Of a stretch of DNA of 64,000 nt, positions 60,814-64,000 are shown piece after piece. The stretch covers positions 1-64,000 of the forward strand of contig NZ_JAKMAJ010000003.1 of the NCBI RefSeq assembly GCF_022378355.1, in the 5' to 3' direction. The notes beneath the pieces are model-generated. The model had not been told where the DNA came from, did not search any database, and saw nothing but the letters and a program-made list of their open reading frames with translations. The position numbers and the translations under genes are program-made. How positions within the stretch are numbered: position 1 is the stretch's first letter; every line of letters begins with the position of its first letter. The stretch comes from Brenneria bubanii. GTDB taxonomy: Bacteria; Pseudomonadota; Gammaproteobacteria; Enterobacterales; Enterobacteriaceae.

Positions 60814-62118
60814 ATGGTGGCAGACCCTTCAACAACGATCCGTTTCTTGCTTGCCTCGCGTCAGTGTGAGCTGAATAGCCTGCGTTATTTGCTGCAAAGC
60901 GGCGCGCTGGTGGGCAAGATCAGTCAACTGGTGCATATGCTGCAACGCGAGCGCGGCACATCCAACCTGTTTCTTTGCTCTGATGGCCGTCTGTTCGCCG
61001 ATGAGTTAAGGCTGCGGGAGCAGGAGGTGGCGCAGGCGCAGGAACCGCTGATGGCCCATCTGGATCAGCTGGAAACCATGACCGCCGAGTTGCCGCAGGC
61101 CAGTCGTCTGTTCAGCCGCGTCGCCAGCGTGGTCTATGCGCTGAGTCTGCTGCCGTCGCTGCGCCAGGACATTCGCCAGCGAATATTGCCGCTGCCGCAG
61201 GCCATGACTTTTTTTAACGACATTATCCGTAACCTGCTTTCGCTGGTGTTCGAGGTCTCTGATACGGCGGCGGAGCCGGTGATTTCTCGCGCGCTGATCG
61301 CCATGTTCAGCTTTATGCAAGGCAAGGAGTTCGCCGGGCAAGAGAGGGCCATCGGCGCGGCGGCCTTTGCCTCCAGCGTTTTTAATGACGATACGCAGCA
61401 AAAGTTGCTGGATCTGATAGAACGACAGGAACGGTGCTTCGCGACGTTTGCGGAGTTCGCCGATGAGCCAAACCGACAGCGCTGGCTACAGATGATGACC
61501 GATAGCGAATTTGAACGCTTACGCCGTATCGCCTGCACTCGCAGTCACGCGGAAACACGGCAAGACGAGGGCAGCCTGCGCTGGTTCGCCATCTCCACAC
61601 AGCGTATCGATGCAATGAAACAGCTTGAAGACAGGCTGGAACTGACGCTGATGCAGCTGTGCCGCGAGCGGATCGCCGCCGCCGAGCAGGCGAACAGCCA
61701 GCAAATGGCGGATATAGAAAGCCTGATGTCTCCGGCGGAGCAGGACGAACCGGGTTATTCGGTGTTTATTGCCGGGCATAGTATGGCCGAAGGGGAATCC
61801 GACAGGCAAAGCGCGTCGCATGACTGGTTGAATAGCGATGGCGTCCGCCCTCAGTTGGGACGTTCGCTGCTCTCCCTGGTACAGCGTCAGTCGCGGCGCT
61901 TGCAGGCGCTGGATCATGAACTGGCGGCGCTGCGCGAGACGCTGAATGAAAGAAAACATATCGATCGGGCGAAAAGCCTGCTGATGCAGCATCGCAATTT
62001 AAGCGAGGAAGAGGCGTACAAAACCCTGCGTAAGATGGCGATGAATCAAAATAAAAAGATGATTGAGATCGCCACAGCGATGCTGGCGGTAGCCGACGTT
62101 TTCCAGGATCGCCCTTAA
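60814..62118 (+). CDS. nasR: Nitrate/nitrite-responsive antitermination regulator NasR
   Basis: NasR is the cytoplasmic regulator of nitrate assimilation. On binding nitrate or nitrite it lets RNA polymerase pass the nasF leader terminator. The 434-residue product has an N-terminal NIT (nitrate-sensing) domain, including a QLVHMLQRERGTSNLFLCSD region, and a C-terminal ANTAR RNA-binding domain (KHIDRAKSLLMQHRNLSEEE then AYKTLRKMAMNQNKKM). ATG 60814 follows GGGAG; an open frame begins at 60775 without one. It precedes nasF, whose leader carries the matching RNA target. In E. coli K-12 the gene is absent. Confidence 0.93.
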   Translation: MVADPSTTIRFLLASRQCELNSLRYLLQSGALVGKISQLVHMLQRERGTSNLFLCSDGRLFADELRLREQEVAQAQEPLMAHLDQLETMTAELPQASRLFSRVASVVYALSLLPSLRQDIRQRILPLPQAMTFFNDIIRNLLSLVFEVSDTAAEPVISRALIAMFSFMQGKEFAGQERAIGAAAFASSVFNDDTQQKLLDLIERQERCFATFAEFADEPNRQRWLQMMTDSEFERLRRIACTRSHAETRQDEGSLRWFAISTQRIDAMKQLEDRLELTLMQLCRERIAAAEQANSQQMADIESLMSPAEQDEPGYSVFIAGHSMAEGESDRQSASHDWLNSDGVRPQLGRSLLSLVQRQSRRLQALDHELAALRETLNERKHIDRAKSLLMQHRNLSEEEAYKTLRKMAMNQNKKMIEIATAMLAVADVFQDRP

Positions 62119-62126
62119 GCGCCATA

Positions 62127-62143
62127 TGCACACAAAAGGTGCG
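62127..62143. promoter_or_regulatory. NtrC-type binding site upstream of nasF
   Basis: TGCACACAAAAGGTGCG matches TGCACC-N5-GGTGCA at 10 of 12 positions. It lies about 170 bases before the sigma-54 promoter, right for an enhancer. Confidence 0.7.
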
Positions 62144-62296
62144 TGTTTCGATCGGCGATGGTGCAAAGGCGGATGATCTTTGGCAAATTTACTGGTTTCA
62201 ACCCCGCGTTGGCAAGAGGGCGTGGGGCAGGCAAGGCGCTTGCCGCGACCTGAGCCTTTCCCTGCAGCGGCGGGCACGTTTACTTGAGTGCGATTT

Positions 62297-62313
62297 CTGG
62301 CACATTCCTTGCT
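62297..62313 (+). promoter_or_regulatory. Sigma-54 promoter of the nasF operon
   Basis: CTGGCACATTCCTTGCT matches the sigma-54 consensus (TGGCAC at -24, TTGC at -12) with GG and GC 10 bases apart. Transcription would start near 62324 and give a leader of about 155 bases containing the NasR target. Confidence 0.88.
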
Positions 62314-62353
62314 TTAACATTGACTGTAACGACTAAACATCATTGACGCGTTT

Positions 62354-62392
62354 CAAGCCAACGGCGGTTTGGTTCGCGTTAACCGGATAACG
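62354..62392 (+). promoter_or_regulatory. NasR (ANTAR) two-hairpin target in the nasF leader
   Basis: Hairpin 1: CAAGCC / GGTTTG around the hexaloop AACGGC (62360-62365). Hairpin 2: CGTTA / TAACG around ACCGGA (62382-62387). Both six-base loops have A at position 1 and G at position 4, the two bases conserved in ANTAR targets. Hairpin 2 shares bases with the following terminator, so stabilising it by NasR would block the terminator. Confidence 0.85.
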
Positions 62393-62445
62393 GCGTCCAT
62401 AAGCGTGCATTTTTTGCACAGGCTTATGGACGCCGTTTTTTTTTT
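62389..62445 (+). terminator. nasF leader terminator
   Basis: AACGGCGTCCATAAGC pairs with GCTTATGGACGCCGTT to form a 16-bp stem with an upper GTGCA / TGCAC extension, followed by about ten T. Its left arm overlaps hairpin 2 of the NasR target. Confidence 0.93.
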
Positions 62446-62480
62446 CGCCAGAAACAGCGATGTGCTGAAAGGTGTTGTGA

Positions 62481-63740
62481 ATGAGTGAGTTCAAAACCAA
62501 GAGCATGACGGTTTCCCGTCGTCAGTTTTTACTGGGCAGTGCGGCATTGGGCGGCGGTTTTATGCTGGCGGGGCTGACGAACAGCGCTTGGGCCGCCGGT
62601 TCTGATGCGCCGGAGAAAAAAGAAATACGCATTGGTTTCATTCCCCTGACGGACTGCGCATCGGTAGTGATGGCGGCGATAAAAGGATTCGACAAGAAAT
62701 ACGGGATTACCATTATTCCCAGCAAGGAAGCCAGCTGGGCCGCGGTGCGCGATAAGCTGATATCCGGCGAGCTGGACGCCGCGCATATCCTCTACGGTCA
62801 GCTATATGGGCTGCAAATGGGACTCTCCGGGCCGCAGAGCGACATGGCCGCACTCATGACGCTCAATCAGAACGGACAGGGCATCACGCTGGCCAACCAA
62901 CTGCGCGACGCCGGCGTCACCGATCTGACCGCGCTGCAGAAATATGTCGCCGCCAGTCCGGCGGGCACCTACACCTTCGCTCAAACGTTCCCCACCGGCA
63001 CCCATGCCATGTGGCTCTATTATTGGCTGGCCGCCGCCGGCATTCATCCGATCAACGATGTGCGCACGGTGGTGGTGCCGCCGCCGCAGATGGTGATGAA
63101 CATGAAGATTGGCAACATGGTCGGCTATTGCGCCGGCGAACCCTGGAACCAGCGCGCCATCAGCGACAAGCTCGGTTTTACCGCCGCCGCGTCGCAGGAT
63201 ATTTGGCCCGATCATCCGGAGAAAGTGCTGGGCACGCGCGCCGACTGGGTCACTGCCAACCCGAACAGCGCCCGTGCGCTGACTGCCGCCGTATTGGAAG
63301 CGTCGCGCTGGATTGACGCGTCTGACGAAAATCGCCGCGAAACCGCCGGCGTGGTGGCGGGGCGCGCCTACATCAATACCCGGGAAGAAACTATCGTCGG
63401 CCGCATGCTGGGCCAGTATGAAAACGGCCTGGGGAAACGCTGGAAGGACGAACACGCGATGCGTTTTTACCATGACGGTTCGGTGAACTATCCCTACCTG
63501 TCCGACGGCATGTGGTTTCTAACCCAGCATAAGCGCTGGGGCATGCTGGCGGCAGATCCGGACTATCTGGCCGTCGCCAGACAGGTCAATCGCATTGATA
63601 TCTATAAGCAGGCCGCGGCGGCGGTAGGCGGCGTTCCGCTCCCGGACAGCGATATGCGCAGCAGCCTGTTGATGGATGGCCGACGCTGGGACGGCAGCGA
63701 TCCGGCCGGCTACGCCAACAGTTTTAGCGTGAAGAAATAA
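62481..63740 (+). CDS. nasF: Nitrate ABC transporter substrate-binding protein NasF (NrtA family)
   Basis: NasF is the periplasmic nitrate/nitrite receptor of the assimilatory uptake system. The 419-residue product has a twin-arginine signal (SRRQFLLG, residues 12-19; cleavage likely after SAWA at about 38) and the NrtA-type domain with EIRIGFIPLTDCASVVMAA, TFPTGTHAMWLYYWLAAAGI and VGYCAGEPWNQRAI. Its expression is governed by the NtrC/sigma-54/NasR leader described above. nasE follows. Confidence 0.95.
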   Translation: MSEFKTKSMTVSRRQFLLGSAALGGGFMLAGLTNSAWAAGSDAPEKKEIRIGFIPLTDCASVVMAAIKGFDKKYGITIIPSKEASWAAVRDKLISGELDAAHILYGQLYGLQMGLSGPQSDMAALMTLNQNGQGITLANQLRDAGVTDLTALQKYVAASPAGTYTFAQTFPTGTHAMWLYYWLAAAGIHPINDVRTVVVPPPQMVMNMKIGNMVGYCAGEPWNQRAISDKLGFTAAASQDIWPDHPEKVLGTRADWVTANPNSARALTAAVLEASRWIDASDENRRETAGVVAGRAYINTREETIVGRMLGQYENGLGKRWKDEHAMRFYHDGSVNYPYLSDGMWFLTQHKRWGMLAADPDYLAVARQVNRIDIYKQAAAAVGGVPLPDSDMRSSLLMDGRRWDGSDPAGYANSFSVKK

Positions 63741-63751
63741 GTGAGGCAATG

Positions 63752-64000
63752 ATGAAAAACCCGGCTCAGGTTATTCCCATCGCAGCGGATAGCACCCGCG
63801 ATAGCGTACACGGCGCGGAGATGACGCCGCTGCCGACTAATACATCGCCGGCGGTGAAAAAAACGGCGCTCGACTCCGCCGCATCGGCGCGCCGGTATCG
63901 TTGTGTCTTGCGTCAAGCGGCCCGGCGTCTTTTCCCCGCGCTGCTGGGGATGGGGCTGTTGCTGTGCATCTGGCAGGTCGCGGCATTGAACAGTGAAAAT
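63752..64000 (+). CDS. nasE: Nitrate ABC transporter permease NasE (NrtB family), 5' part only
   Basis: The first 83 codons are seen; the window ends within the gene. The start MKNPAQVIPIAADSTRDSVH is a long hydrophilic leader, followed by RRLFPALLGMGLLLCIWQVA, the first membrane helix typical of NrtB permeases. GAGG precedes the ATG at 63752; an adjacent ATG at 63749 is also in frame. The position after nasF and the start of the first helix support the name; the rest of the gene is outside the window. Confidence 0.8.
   Translation, partial: MKNPAQVIPIAADSTRDSVHGAEMTPLPTNTSPAVKKTALDSAASARRYRCVLRQAARRLFPALLGMGLLLCIWQVAALNSEN

Noticed and set aside
62139-62336. 65-codon frame between nasR and nasF
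   Set aside because: It runs across the sigma-54 promoter and its upstream region, where regulatory signals explain the sequence.

Overview
The window is a stretch of enterobacterial chromosome. The gene order, the separate trpG, the fused trpCF, the presence of nasR-nasF-nasE and the protein sequences fit a soft-rot or tree-pathogen genus of the Pectobacteriaceae (Brenneria, Pectobacterium, Dickeya or Lonsdalea). The genus is inferred from memory of gene families, not from a search. Nearly all DNA is core genome. The only clearly accessory DNA is the first ~2.9 kb.

Layout. (1) 1-2935: prophage-type remnant. It holds a broken tailspike/depolymerase gene with a 1-nt frameshift and a stop inside an 11-bp tandem repeat, a 53-codon ORF, and a small gene resembling DNA polymerase III theta (HolE/HOT). 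(2) 2996-7823: dsbB, fadR, ycgB (SpoVR family) and dadA, the E. coli 26-min block without nhaB and dadX. (3) 7820-25370: an MFS exporter, then yeaH-yeaG, mipA, yeaE, yeaD, gapA, msrB, yeaC, pncA, ansA, sppA, ydjA, topB, ynjH and xthA, the E. coli 39-40-min block without selD. (4) 25483-26542: a tandem glycine riboswitch in front of a TRIC/UPF0126 membrane protein gene with a probable 1-nt frameshift at its start, then tRNA-Tyr. (5) 26708-44843: purU, ychJ, rssA-rssB, galU, hns, tdk, adhE, oppABCDF, yciU, clsA. (6) 45040-51996: yciY, a chemoreceptor in the place kch holds in E. coli, yciI, tonB, yciA, yciB, yciC, a ykgJ-like gene, ompW. (7) 52072-58938: the complete trp operon (trpL-E-G-D-CF-B-A) with attenuator, promoter and TrpR operator. 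(8) 59078-64000: rnm (yciV), yciO, then nasR and the start of the nasF-nasE nitrate uptake operon, cut by the window end.

Genes that work together: RssB (sigma-S adaptor) with RssA; the SpoVR-PrkA-YeaH trio (ycgB, yeaG, yeaH), here within 8 kb, with a well matched sigma-54 promoter before yeaG; the oligopeptide importer OppABCDF; the seven-step tryptophan branch; and nitrate assimilation. For nitrate I can read the control chain in the DNA: an NtrC-type site, a sigma-54 promoter, two A1/G4 hexaloop hairpins recognised by ANTAR proteins such as NasR, and an overlapping intrinsic terminator before nasF.

I found no CRISPR array, complete insertion sequence, integrase or rRNA gene. No wholly new system is evident. 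The points most worth a second look are the repeat-disrupted tailspike, the frameshift behind the glycine riboswitch, the ANTAR leader of nasF, the near-clustering of the SpoVR/PrkA/YeaH genes, and the 105-bp spacer inside the trp operon.
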